Part shown: one piece after another, positions 45,048 through 53,752 of the stretch | Position numbering within the stretch: position 1 is the first letter of the stretch | Layout of the letters: the number at the start of each line of letters is the position of its first letter | Source: Propionigenium maris DSM 9537 | Lineage (GTDB): Bacteria; Fusobacteriota; Fusobacteriia; Fusobacteriales; Fusobacteriaceae | Length of the DNA stretch: 64,000 nucleotides | Assembly: GCF_027925155.1 (NCBI RefSeq) | Contig: NZ_BSDY01000004.1 | Location: 62,001 to 126,000 of the forward strand | Direction of reading: 5' to 3' | Translations under genes and position numbers: made by a program | The notes under the pieces: generated by a model | What the model was told of the DNA's origin: nothing | The model's input: only the letters and a program-made list of their open reading frames with translations | The model's database searches: none

Positions 45048-46097
45048 TTAGTCTTCTAGCATCTCCCTCATATCTCCCATGATAGCTCTAGGCACGGGAA
45101 GGTCTATCATAGTCTTAAGTCCTGCTCTTGCATTAATTACATGCGGGATCATATTTACACACATTGCGATTGTTCCAAGTCCTCCCTCTACCTCTGGAGT
45201 TATTGCCATGCTGATGTCCGGTGTTCCCTTAAGCTCGATGTAGTCCCCTGTAGAAACTCCCTCTAGCTCAGGCTCGATCTGCTGCGGGTGAATCATATCG
45301 ATCTTTACCTCTCCATTTACATAACCCTGTCCAGTCATGTTTACCCCTGCAAGAGTTCCTGCTGCTGCAAATCCATATGGAGATTTTCTGTCAACATTTG
45401 TAATGATAGGCTTCATCTGTTGCTCAAACTTGCCAATGTTCCAACCTATTGCTTCTGCAATCATCCCTACACTCTCAGCAAAACCAACGTGTCCAGCTAG
45501 GGAGTCAGCTTCAAGTCCCTTCTCAAACTCATCTACTGATATTCCTACACCCTGCTCCTCCATTACTGCTTCTCCAAATGGTGACAGGCTGTTTACTCTC
45601 TTACACATAACCGACTCGATATCCACCATAGCTCCTGAAAGGGTAACTGCAAGAAGGTCCATCATAAGTCCCGGGTTGATTCCAGTTCCAAGGATAGTTA
45701 CTCCGTTCTCCTTAGCTATTCTGTTAAGCTCCTCTGCCTCCTCTGGGCTCTGAGCTTTAGGATAAGCCATCTCCTCTGCAGTTGATACTACATTTACTCC
45801 CTGCTCAAGTACATACTTCAGTCTTGGGAATGCCACCTTAGTGTATGAGTCTGTTGCACACAGACACACATCGCAAGATCCCTTAGTAAGGATCTCTTCG
45901 ATCTCACTTCCAATGATTACATCTGCTCTATCTCCTCTCTCAGCTCCAAGAACCTCGAACATGCTCTTTCCTACTCTCTCAGGATGTCTGTCGCATACTC
46001 CTACTATGTCCACTCCCTTTTTCTTAAGAAGCATCTTTGCCATCCCGCTTCCCATTGCTCCAAATCCCCAGATTACAACTTTAATATTATTTTTCAT
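45048..46097 (-). CDS. ord: 2,4-diaminopentanoate dehydrogenase
   Basis: 349 residues with an N-terminal Rossmann fold (VVIWGFGAMGSGMAKMLLKKKGVDIVGVCDRHPERVG), AYPKAQSPEEAEELNRIAKENGVTILGTGINPGLMMDLL, and a C-terminal dihydrodipicolinate-reductase-like part. Oxidatively deaminates 2,4-diaminopentanoate to 2-amino-4-oxopentanoate. First gene of the operon, GGAGG ribosome site, preceded by a 300-base leader carrying a lysine-type aptamer. Confidence 0.95.
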   Translation of the reverse strand: MKNNIKVVIWGFGAMGSGMAKMLLKKKGVDIVGVCDRHPERVGKSMFEVLGAERGDRADVIIGSEIEEILTKGSCDVCLCATDSYTKVAFPRLKYVLEQGVNVVSTAEEMAYPKAQSPEEAEELNRIAKENGVTILGTGINPGLMMDLLAVTLSGAMVDIESVMCKRVNSLSPFGEAVMEEQGVGISVDEFEKGLEADSLAGHVGFAESVGMIAEAIGWNIGKFEQQMKPIITNVDRKSPYGFAAAGTLAGVNMTGQGYVNGEVKIDMIHPQQIEPELEGVSTGDYIELKGTPDISMAITPEVEGGLGTIAMCVNMIPHVINARAGLKTMIDLPVPRAIMGDMREMLED

Positions 46098-46403
46098 CTC
46101 TAACCCCTCCTTATATTTTCATTAAAAGTCATATTTTTTGGTAAAAAAAATACCGCTACCCTTCAGAACAAGTTTCCCTTCATTAAAGAATATTTAAATT
46201 CTTCCCTACAAAGCTCCTATAATCTGAAAACCACCGGTCTTCTCTTTTCATAATTTTTTCCTTTAAATTATGATATTGTTGTTATTTTTTACAGCATCCC
46301 ACTTCCTGTCAGATGCTCTCGTTATTTTTTTGAACATAAAAAAAGATCCATTCTCTAGAAGCTATACTAATACCTACAACTGCAACTATAAACGCCCCTA
46401 GGC

Positions 46404-46580
46404 TAAAATAGCTCACCATGGCAAAGCCATGACAGTTGCCACAGGTTTCTGTGACACCCAAGGAACAATCCTAATTTGGACAGATTCTTCCCTTCGGCAG
46501 ATAAGTTCTTCGCCTAAGATATTGGGAGTCCCTTCCCTTAGCACCCTTAGACTACCTCCATTAAACGCACCTCTATTTTA
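46404..46580 (-). promoter_or_regulatory. Lysine-type (L-box) aptamer in the leader of the ornithine operon
   Basis: On the minus strand a perfect 8-bp P1 (TAAAATAG with CTATTTTA) encloses the L-box blocks in order: ATAGAGGTGCG, CTGCCGAAGG, CTTGGGTG, CAACTGTCA and TGGTGAGCTAT. They match the lysine riboswitch at 37 kb block by block. GAGCTAT of P1 can alternatively pair with ATAGCTT at 46359-46365, and a seven-U run lies at 46338-46344, but I cannot draw a convincing terminator stem before it, so the switching mechanism is unclear. The ligand may be lysine or another diamino acid. Confidence 0.8.
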
Positions 46581-46587
46581 TAAAAAT

Positions 46588-46614
46588 ATTATAATCGGAA
46601 GATCTCTAATCTTC
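46588..46614 (-). promoter_or_regulatory. Promoter/operator candidate of the ornithine operon
   Basis: On the minus strand TATAAT (46588-46593) lies just ahead of the aptamer, without a good -35. In its place an inverted repeat GAAGAT-N5-ATCTTC spans 46598-46614, suggesting a regulator-dependent promoter. Confidence 0.5.
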
Positions 46615-46744
46615 TTCTTTTCATAATTTTTTTATCATTTTTTCTTTACAATGTGATCATTTATTTATCACTTTGTTCTTTCTGATAGAATGTTACCCCC
46701 TAATTCTTTCCTTAGTCAACCCTTGTAAGATTAATCACATATAT

Positions 46745-46925
46745 AATTTGCATTTTTTCTCATCATCCAGGAAACTTCGTGCTTTTTTTCGCAATATATA
46801 TGTGGGGCTCTATACACCTTTTTTAAAGGACTATAAAGGAAATGAGCATTTTTTTTACCCCTCATAATCATTCACCTCATTCATCATTTCTATATATAAT
46901 ATATAAGTTAAAAAATATATCCAAT
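46745..46925. repeat. Spacer repeat unit 1
   Basis: This segment and 47555-47745 share matching ends in the same order: TTTTCTCATxATxCA...TTTTTTTC(AC)GCAA at the left and CATTCATCAxTTCTATATATA at the right, with a diverged centre. On the minus strand a 44-codon frame (MRGKKNAHFLYSPLKKV) behind GAGGTG covers unit 1 but is broken by stops in unit 2. Otherwise the 46615-47336 stretch holds no gene I can support. Confidence 0.45.
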
Positions 46926-47336
46926 ATATATTTTTTTGTTTTTTTGAACTTATTGTTCGATATCAAGTGTAACTCTTGTTTTTTATTTGTTTATTGCAAC
47001 TTCCTGCTGGATAAAGTTTAAAGAGCAAAACCTTTCATTTTCTTCTTTTTCAACCATATACACATTATGATTATTAAGTTATATATATCTTTCAAGGATC
47101 ACACCATACCTTGCCTTACTTTGCCTCCCTAAATAAATTGTTTGATGAAAGGTAGTCCCCTCCTTCCTATTCTCCCTATCTTATCTACTTCTCTATATTA
47201 ACTTATCCTTTTTTCATTTTTCTCATCGCTGCACCTATAACCAGCGAACTGGATATGATCTCTTAAAATCCCCTGGATCTAAATTCATCTTTTTAAAAGT
47301 TATTAAGCATCGGTCTTCTACGCTTCCCCTTATACT

Positions 47337-47430
47337 AAAAATGAGTGTGACGCTCCCACCTTTTGACTTATACAATGGATTTTTATTATGGCATCAACCT
47401 ATAACCCCTTACCTTGTTAATAGAAAATCT
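47337..47430 (+). repeat. Dispersed repeat, copy D
   Basis: Aligns end to end with the copy at 11332-11420: GAGTG-TGA-CGCTC hairpin, ACCTTTT, TATACAATGGA, TTTTATTATGG, CTATAA, TACCTTGTTAA. Unlike the others it is not beside a terminator. Confidence 0.55.
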
Positions 47431-47554
47431 CTTTTCAACTGCCCCCCTTCTGGCTGACTCTTATAATTTTTTGTGAAACTTTATATAGTTATCGTGTCCC
47501 TTTATTTCCGATAAATACCTCCTTCGTCAACTTAAAACAAAATAGATATTTTTT

Positions 47555-47745
47555 ATTTTTCTTATTTTCTCATTATTCACAAGGAACGGTATTTTTTTCA
47601 CGCAACCCCCACATCTCTTCAACCTCTTGCTATATCTAGAACTCAAGCTCTGTCTTCTCCATTTTTTCAATGGTAGTATTATTTATTTCATTCATCAATT
47701 CTATATATATTTTATAATGAACCCCTATATTTTATATATAAATCC
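47555..47745. repeat. Spacer repeat unit 2
   Basis: Diverged second copy of the unit at 46745-46925, about 810 bases away in the same orientation, upstream of alanine dehydrogenase. Its right part (CTATATATATTTTATAAT) could also supply promoter elements. Confidence 0.4.
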
Positions 47746-47904
47746 TCTTTATTTGATACTTTTTGTTCTAATTTTAGTACTTTCATCCTGAAAAAGTGAA
47801 TAAAATATTTTTTATTGCTTTTTTTTTAAAGCTCAAGTATAAACTTATTACTAAATCAAAATTAATTGATCAAATCAATGAATTTTAAAAAGGGAGGGAT
47901 TAGA

Positions 47905-49041
47905 TTGGCAAGAAATATTGTAGTAGGAGTACCTGGGGAGATCAAGCCACAAGAGAACAGAATCGCATTAGTACCTGGAGGAGCAGCTGAGTTTATCAAC
48001 AGAGGACACAGAGTTGTAATGACTTCTGGAGCAGCGGCTGGAATCGGACTTACAGATGAAGACTATAAGGCAGTTGGAGTAGAAATCCTACCAACTCTTG
48101 AGGAAGTTTATGCTGTATCAGATATGATCATCGGAGTTAAAGAGCCTCAACCAAGAGAGATTGCTCTAATTAAGCCTGGACAAATCCACTATAGATACCT
48201 TCACCTAGCTCCTGACTACGATCAGACAATCGGACTTATGGAAGCTGGAGCTACTGGAATCGCATTTGAAACTGTTGAGTTAGAGGACAGATCTCTTCCA
48301 CTACTAGCACCAATGTCTGAGGTTGCTGGAAGAGAGGGAACTATCTTCGGAGCAAACATCCTTGCTAAGCACATGGGTGGAAAAGGAATCCTTCTTGGGG
48401 GAGTTACTGGAACTAAGAGAGCTAAAGTTGTAGTAGTAGGAGCTGGAGTTTCTGGACAAGCTGCACTTAAGATGGCTGTTGGACTAGAGGCTGACGTTAC
48501 TATCCTAGACGTAGACGTTCCTAAGCTTAAGTACCTAGATGATATCTATGGAAACAAGATCAAGACTCTTTACTCAAACGCTGGAAACCTAGCAGAAGTT
48601 CTTAAGGACGCTGACCTTGTTATCTCTACAGTACTAATTCCTGGAGCTAAGTGTCCGCACCTAATCACTATGGATATGATCAACTCAATGGAAGCTGGAT
48701 CTGTAATCGTTGATATCTCTATCGACCAGGGTGGATCTACTCCTGTATCTAAGCCTACATACCACGAGAACCCTACTTTCGTAACTGAGAACGGTGTAGT
48801 AATGTACTGTTGTGCAAACATGCCAGGAGCAATGCCTAAGACTTCATCTTACGCACTAGCTAACGTTACTCTTAAGTACGGACTTGCTATCGCTGACCTT
48901 GGAGTTGCTGGAGCTATCGAAAAGTACCCTGAGCTTGCACCAGGTGTAAACACATACGAAGGAAAGCTTGTTTACAAGCCAGTTTGGGATGCATTCCCTC
49001 ACCTAAAGCTTGATGACCTTAACGAGTCTATGGCTGGATAA
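47905..49041 (+). CDS. ald: Alanine dehydrogenase
   Basis: 378 residues from the TTG behind GGGAGG, the usual length; longer starts lack a ribosome site. Family blocks: GVPGEIKPQENRIALVPGGAAEFINRGH, IIGVKEPQPREIAL, YLHLAPDYDQ, NAD-binding VVVVGAGVSGQAALKMAVGLEADVTILDVD and CCANMPGAMPKTSSYALAN. Interconverts L-alanine and pyruvate with NAD. Codon choice is markedly biased, as in a highly expressed gene. It fits next to the ornithine operon, whose thiolase yields alanine (D form, needing a racemase). Confidence 0.97.
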   Translation: MARNIVVGVPGEIKPQENRIALVPGGAAEFINRGHRVVMTSGAAAGIGLTDEDYKAVGVEILPTLEEVYAVSDMIIGVKEPQPREIALIKPGQIHYRYLHLAPDYDQTIGLMEAGATGIAFETVELEDRSLPLLAPMSEVAGREGTIFGANILAKHMGGKGILLGGVTGTKRAKVVVVGAGVSGQAALKMAVGLEADVTILDVDVPKLKYLDDIYGNKIKTLYSNAGNLAEVLKDADLVISTVLIPGAKCPHLITMDMINSMEAGSVIVDISIDQGGSTPVSKPTYHENPTFVTENGVVMYCCANMPGAMPKTSSYALANVTLKYGLAIADLGVAGAIEKYPELAPGVNTYEGKLVYKPVWDAFPHLKLDDLNESMAG

Positions 49042-49135
49042 TAGATATTAACTGGAATCTTAAGATCAACTACTGGAAGAACTTATATAAGTAACTTCAT
49101 AAAATAATAGAGAGCATTTTAGATTCTTAAATATT

Positions 49136-49163
49136 AAGCACAGGAGAGATCCTGTGCTTTTTT
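49136..49163 (+). terminator. Intrinsic terminator of ald
   Basis: AAGCACAGG (49137-49145) pairs with CCTGTGCTT (49151-49159), followed by U residues. Nothing else seen in 49042-49281. Confidence 0.9.
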
Positions 49164-49281
49164 ATTTTCCTCTTTTAAATTTTAAAAGCTCGTAGATTTC
49201 AAACATTCTCCCCTCCAAATCCATTATCCCACTAACTCCTAAGGATACCTAACTTTGGACAATACAGCTGCCGAAGGGCAC

Positions 49282-49869
49282 CTAAAACCTTCTTGCATGA
49301 CTCCTTACCCTTTCCAGAGTTTTTTCAAACCTCCTAGCTGTCCTTTCTGGACTCTGATCTATCCCGTCCAGAAGAAATTCCTTAAACTTCTTTATCCCTA
49401 TAAACTTAAGTATAAACTTTACATAGGATATATCATGGGCAAAGAGGGAAACTGGGAAGGGGTAATATCCTCCCCTGGTTCCTATATAAAATATAGATTT
49501 GTTTTTCAGGAGCCCCGTGGGAATCCCTACCTTATTATATCTAAAGGTAACCCCGCTTACTACAATGTGATCTATATAGGATTTCAGAGCCGATGGTATC
49601 CCAAGATTCCACATGGGAGCCCCTATAATATACTTATCATAGGATTTAAACTTCTCTGCTTCCTCTACCATCCTTCCTCTTCCCTCATTAAGAGCCTCCT
49701 CTATATCCTCTGAACTTAAAGGGGGATAGTGATTTTCATAGAGGTTCAGCATATCCACTGTATCCTCTGGATTATTTTTCTTGTACTCCTCCACAAAGGC
49801 CTTTATCATCCTTCTTCCATAGGATCTCTCAAGGGGTTTGGGGGTACTCTCTATACACAACACTTTCAT
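49282..49869 (-). CDS. FMN-dependent NADH-azoreductase/quinone reductase-like flavoprotein
   Basis: 195 residues with a flavodoxin-like fold: KVLCIESTPKPLERSYGRRMIKAFVEEY, YDKYIIGAPMWNLGIPSALKSYIDHIVVSGVTF and IFYIGTRGGYYP, the AzoR signature positions for FMN. Reduces quinones or azo compounds with NAD(P)H. GGAGGA ribosome site; single gene, divergent from the histidine kinase. Confidence 0.87.
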   Translation of the reverse strand: MKVLCIESTPKPLERSYGRRMIKAFVEEYKKNNPEDTVDMLNLYENHYPPLSSEDIEEALNEGRGRMVEEAEKFKSYDKYIIGAPMWNLGIPSALKSYIDHIVVSGVTFRYNKVGIPTGLLKNKSIFYIGTRGGYYPFPVSLFAHDISYVKFILKFIGIKKFKEFLLDGIDQSPERTARRFEKTLERVRSHARRF

Positions 49870-50063
49870 AGTCTTCCTCCTTATCTTATTCTAACTATAA
49901 TTTACTCCCTCTATCCCTATTCCCTCCTTGAAAATTCTCTTCTTTGTTACACTTTTGTAATAGTTTTGTGATAGAATTAATTATCCTATGAAAAAAGCTT
50001 CTTTGGGAGGATAAACATAGGAAAAAATAATATAACTGAGAGGGAGAGGATACAGGTTGATAG

Positions 50064-51389
50064 ATGAAGATTAGATTTAAAATATACCTTATTGCCATAA
50101 CTACATTTTTACTGGGGATAGGGGGATTTATTTTTATAACAAGATCCCTGGAAGATCCCTACTATATATATAGAAAGAAACAGTTACTGAAAAAACAGGA
50201 AGACCTCATAAGAGATGAAAAACAGGAAGTTATTCAGTCGGTCTCTGTAAATAAATTTTCCCCAGATGGATCCCTGAAAGTTATTAAAGAGGAAACAGAA
50301 GGAGAAACCTTATATCTCCCTTCAAAGGAATACAGAGATCTCTACTCTTCAGAGGAGCTGGAGAAGATTAAAGAAGGAAACTCCCTTTCCAGAGTGCTCC
50401 ATAGGGATGGAGATACTCTTCTAATAAGGAGAATCTTCCTTGAGGATGAATACTATATCCTGAAAACAGACCTCTCTCCTCTGGGGAGAAACTTCAACCT
50501 TTCCAGGGAGTTAGATATAATTGCCTTCATTATTATAATGACCATTCTTTCTACTATATTTATTGTCTATTCCAGGATAGTAGCCAAGAAGATCGATGAG
50601 GTTAAGTCAAACCTCACCCATGTTAGGCACAGAGAGTTCGACAAAGTTAAGACTATGGATTCTGATGATGAAATAGGGGAGATCTCAAAACTGATTTCAG
50701 AGGTTGGGGAGGAGACCAGGAAAAACCTTATCCACTTCCAGGGAAAGGCCGAGGAGCAGAAGGAGTTCCTGAGAAACTTTGGCCACGAGATAAAAACTCC
50801 CCTTACCATAGCAAGTGGATACACGGATATTCTCAAGAAGAGGTCTCCCGAAAACAATCACCTGAAGATCATCTCCAAGGAGCTTGTGAGAATCTCCAGG
50901 ATTACCAGGATGTTTCAGGAGTTCTCAGCTGGAAAGAAGGATCTTTTCATAGAGAAGCTTCCCCTGGCAGATCTCCTGGATATCGGCAGGATCTTTGCTG
51001 AAAACAATACATCCACTACCTACAGGGAGTCCCTTCAAAACCTGGAGAGAAGCAGGATCTCTTGTGATATAGAGCTTGTGGAAAGCCTCTTCTACAACCT
51101 CTACTCCAACGCCTTTAACTACTGCAAAGAGAGGGTAGAAACTCTTCTCTACCTAAAGGGAAACTCCATCCTCCTTACAATAGCCAATGACACCACTTCT
51201 CCCCCGGAAGAGGACATCTCCAAGTTGTGGAGACCCTTCTACAGGGGAAGCGAGGTTCCAAAGGCCAAGGGGACGGGATTGGGTCTCAGTATAGTGAGGG
51301 ATATTGCCTCTAAGCACAACTGGAGGATATACCTTAAAAATTCAGAAAATCTCTTCCAGGTTACCATAGAAATACCAATTGAAAATTGA
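50064..51389 (+). CDS. Membrane sensor histidine kinase
   Basis: 441 residues. Two membrane helices (IYLIAITTFLLGIGGFIFI and IIAFIIIMTILSTIFIVYS, near 158-176) bracket an extracytoplasmic sensor of about 130 residues; then a HAMP-like linker, HisKA box (FLRNFGHEIKTPLTIASGYTDIL) and HATPase_c (NLYSNAFNYC, GTGLGLSIVRDIA). No response regulator lies beside it; the next genes are an FMN-binding-type exported protein and a Crp-like regulator, spaced 47 and 3 bases apart, so an operon is likely. Confidence 0.9.
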   Translation: MKIRFKIYLIAITTFLLGIGGFIFITRSLEDPYYIYRKKQLLKKQEDLIRDEKQEVIQSVSVNKFSPDGSLKVIKEETEGETLYLPSKEYRDLYSSEELEKIKEGNSLSRVLHRDGDTLLIRRIFLEDEYYILKTDLSPLGRNFNLSRELDIIAFIIIMTILSTIFIVYSRIVAKKIDEVKSNLTHVRHREFDKVKTMDSDDEIGEISKLISEVGEETRKNLIHFQGKAEEQKEFLRNFGHEIKTPLTIASGYTDILKKRSPENNHLKIISKELVRISRITRMFQEFSAGKKDLFIEKLPLADLLDIGRIFAENNTSTTYRESLQNLERSRISCDIELVESLFYNLYSNAFNYCKERVETLLYLKGNSILLTIANDTTSPPEEDISKLWRPFYRGSEVPKAKGTGLGLSIVRDIASKHNWRIYLKNSENLFQVTIEIPIEN

Positions 51390-51436
51390 TATCATAGAGG
51401 TATATTAAGAATAAAAAATAAAGAAGGAGTGTTTCA

Positions 51437-52300
51437 ATGGACAAAAGATTTAAGGTTCTACTTATATGCGTTCCCCTTCTGCTGGCTGCTCTTATTGGGA
51501 ATCTCTATAAAAACAAGGATTCCTACTGGAGTGCTCTTCCAGAGGAGGGGATGATTTCAGGGGACTACTACAGGGTGGAAAAGATTTCAGATACCGGGAA
51601 GAGTGCCTCCCTTGAAGCTGTAGTAAGGGATTCACAGCTGATTAAGGTAGAGTACAATGAGGTGGGAGGAAGAGACTCCTCCAGAAGATATAACCAGGGG
51701 CTTTCCAAGCGTTTTTCAGAGTATAACTTCAATATGATGGAGCACGGGGATGAAGGGGTATCCTGGGCTGAAGTCATCCTGGATATCGAGAAGCAGATGA
51801 TTGAAAAGCAGTCCCTTACAGGGGAGTTTGATATGATTGCCGGCTGTACCCACAGTATAGAGCTCTCCATGCTTCCTCTGGCTGAGAAGCTGGAGAGGAA
51901 GATGGAGGATTCCAGCAGCCTGAGATACTATGAGCTCACTAAAAACCTTGGAGGAGGGCTATACGGTAATCTGAGAATTATAGTAGAGGGAGAGAGGATC
52001 ATCTCCTGCAGATACGATGAACTCTTTGCCCCTAAAAAAAATGATATTATCTACAAGGACCTCAAAAGGTTTTACAGGCAGTCCAAGTATAATAGTATGG
52101 AGTATGGAGATCCATCTGGTATTGGATTTAATATGCAGATGGATGAGCTGAATAAAAGAGTGGTTTCAACTCAGAATATGCTGGATATCCAGGGACTTCC
52201 AGCTACTACAGATAATCCCGAGAGAGGAAAGAAGCGTAATGTGGCGTGGGACAACTATATTGTCCTTGCTAAAATACTCTCAAAGGAGATGGGGAGGTAA
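51437..52300 (+). CDS. Exported FMN-binding-domain-like protein with two repeats
   Basis: 287 residues with an N-terminal signal or anchor (FKVLLICVPLLLAALIGNLY). The chain has two similar halves (about 40-140 and 155-265): each runs G.Y..V/L......A..AVV or NLRIIV, I...YDE, a Tyr/Asn stretch and a final block. The first ends DMIAGCTHS, close to the covalent flavinylation motif D-x-[ISV]-x-G-A-T-x-S with Thr138 as acceptor; the second ends in the degenerate QGLPATTDN. Probably carries FMN outside the membrane. Confidence 0.65.
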   Translation: MDKRFKVLLICVPLLLAALIGNLYKNKDSYWSALPEEGMISGDYYRVEKISDTGKSASLEAVVRDSQLIKVEYNEVGGRDSSRRYNQGLSKRFSEYNFNMMEHGDEGVSWAEVILDIEKQMIEKQSLTGEFDMIAGCTHSIELSMLPLAEKLERKMEDSSSLRYYELTKNLGGGLYGNLRIIVEGERIISCRYDELFAPKKNDIIYKDLKRFYRQSKYNSMEYGDPSGIGFNMQMDELNKRVVSTQNMLDIQGLPATTDNPERGKKRNVAWDNYIVLAKILSKEMGR

Positions 52301-52303
52301 GGT

Positions 52304-52960
52304 ATGACAATGTTAAGGGAAGCAATGAAATCTATATCATTTGATGAGTTCATCGGAACTAAGTTTGAAAAGTATTTTTCACTGAGGGAGATGAACAAAA
52401 AAAATATTTGGAGTCTCTACGGAGAGCCTGGAGACAGAGCTTTCTATGTACTGGATGGAAGGCTTAAAACCTTCTCCTACTTCTCCGATGACAGGGAGTT
52501 CAACTGGGAGTTTGAGGAGGGGGCGTGGATGGCCCTTGAAACTGTAATCTCAGATATGGAGTATGACTTCGATATAGAGGCTATTACAGATGCTCTGGTC
52601 CTTGAGGTTCCACTAAAAAAGATCCTAGAGGAGCACCCCGATCTTGAGTTTTACAAGAAGGTCATGAGTATAATGTCCGACTTCATTATCTTCCATGCTA
52701 CCAAGGCTTCCCTCATGATCAATTACAGTGGTGAGGAGCTCTTTATGAAATATATGGCCCTCAACGACTACTCCATCGAGGGAAAATCCATATGGGAAAT
52801 TGCCTTCTCCCTGAACCTAAAGCTCAGAACCTTCCAGAGAGTTCTTAAAAAGTTAACCGACCTGGGAATAATCCAAAAGGAAGGGAAGAGGATCTTTGTT
52901 AAGGATATGACAAAATATGAAAAACACCTGAGAGAGTTGGAGATCTCAGAGGAAGTTTAA
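52304..52960 (+). CDS. Crp/Fnr-family transcriptional regulator
   Basis: 218 residues: cupin-like cyclic-nucleotide-binding-type domain (about 35-130, GEPGDRAFYVLDGRLKTFSYFSDDREFNWEFEEGAWMAL) and a C-terminal winged helix (IWEIAFSLNLKLRTFQRVLKKLTDLGIIQKEGKRIFVKD). The arginine-serine phosphate-binding cassette of cAMP binders and the FNR cysteines are absent, so the signal is unknown. GGGGAGG ribosome site three bases after the preceding gene. Confidence 0.87.
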   Translation: MTMLREAMKSISFDEFIGTKFEKYFSLREMNKKNIWSLYGEPGDRAFYVLDGRLKTFSYFSDDREFNWEFEEGAWMALETVISDMEYDFDIEAITDALVLEVPLKKILEEHPDLEFYKKVMSIMSDFIIFHATKASLMINYSGEELFMKYMALNDYSIEGKSIWEIAFSLNLKLRTFQRVLKKLTDLGIIQKEGKRIFVKDMTKYEKHLRELEISEEV

Positions 52961-52968
52961 AGATAAAA

Positions 52969-53000
52969 AACTCAGTTCACTCATTGAACTGAGTTTTTTT
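52969..53000 (+). terminator. Intrinsic terminator of the kinase-FMN-Crp operon
   Basis: ACTCAGTTCA pairs perfectly with TGAACTGAGT, then six to seven U. Confidence 0.92.
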
Positions 53001-53195
53001 ATTTCCCTTCCAAAACCTTCCCTTAAAATCTTTCTTTTTTTATCTGAAAACATGCCACCTTGCACCTTTCTCCTTCTTTATTCATGTTATATTTTTCCTG
53101 GGCAATGGAGGGGGACAACAGCCTTCTCCCGTGGAAATGGTTAACACTTTAGAACTTCCTTTTGGGAGGTTCAGAGCTTCTTAAGGAGGAGTATT

Positions 53196-53573
53196 ATGAA
53201 AAAAATAGTTATAGCAATGTTTTTACTTTTATCTCTCATTTCTTTCGGTAAGGGATCTTGGAAGACTGCCGACCTTGGAAGGTATCAGGTTAAGCCAGTT
53301 TCCCTGGAAAAACCCCTTAAAACAGAGTATCTCTTTGAATTTGACATAAAATATAGGGAAAGAAGTGTAGGTTTCGATCACCACATAAAACTCGCTGCTG
53401 GAGACAGGATCCTGGATATACAGGAGTTTAATATCCTCTCCTCAGTGGATAATACCAACCAGAGAGCCCTGGTTCAGATAAGGATTCCTAAAAACTTTGC
53501 CAACATAAACTTTGACGGTATCTGCTTTATCAATAAGAAAACCGGAGAGATTGAAAAAATATACAGTATCTAG
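53196..53573 (+). CDS. Small exported protein of unknown function
   Basis: 125 residues with a signal peptide (KKIVIAMFLLLSLISFG) and a beta-rich mature part (YLFEFDIKYRERSVGFDHHIKLAAGDRIL). AAGGAGGAG ribosome site. It resembles in size and style the exported proteins at 24.6 and 30.2 kb, but I see no convincing homology. Function unknown. Confidence 0.7.
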   Translation: MKKIVIAMFLLLSLISFGKGSWKTADLGRYQVKPVSLEKPLKTEYLFEFDIKYRERSVGFDHHIKLAAGDRILDIQEFNILSSVDNTNQRALVQIRIPKNFANINFDGICFINKKTGEIEKIYSI

Positions 53574-53620
53574 AGAAGAGAAGGACTACGCCCCCTTTAA
53601 ACAGGGAATAAACTGGCACC

Positions 53621-53717
53621 TCTTTTAAAAAGCAACGTGAAATTGCATCCTGATAATCAGTGGGAGCACTGATTACTTTGAGTAAATATTTTATAGTTTC
53701 TATACTTTCCTAACAAT
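53621..53717 (+). repeat. Dispersed repeat, copy B
   Basis: GCAACGTGAAATTGCATCCTG, then a perfect hairpin AATCAGTG-GGAG-CACTGATT, ACTTTGAG, and the end CTATACTTTCCTAACAATAA directly abutting the rbsB terminator. Both ends match copy A at 8 kb; the final motif also matches copy C. Confidence 0.6.
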
Positions 53718-53748
53718 AAAAAAAGGAAGCCAATTAGGCTTCCTTTTT
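53718..53748 (-). terminator. Intrinsic terminator of the ribose operon
   Basis: On the minus strand AAGGAAGCC and GGCTTCCTT form the stem, followed by seven U. Confidence 0.92.
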
Positions 53749-53752
53749 ATGA

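Noticed and set aside
46404-46580. Possibility of a cobalamin riboswitch, since OraE is B12-dependent
   Set aside because: The B12-box and GCCACTG core are not present, whereas all lysine-aptamer blocks are.
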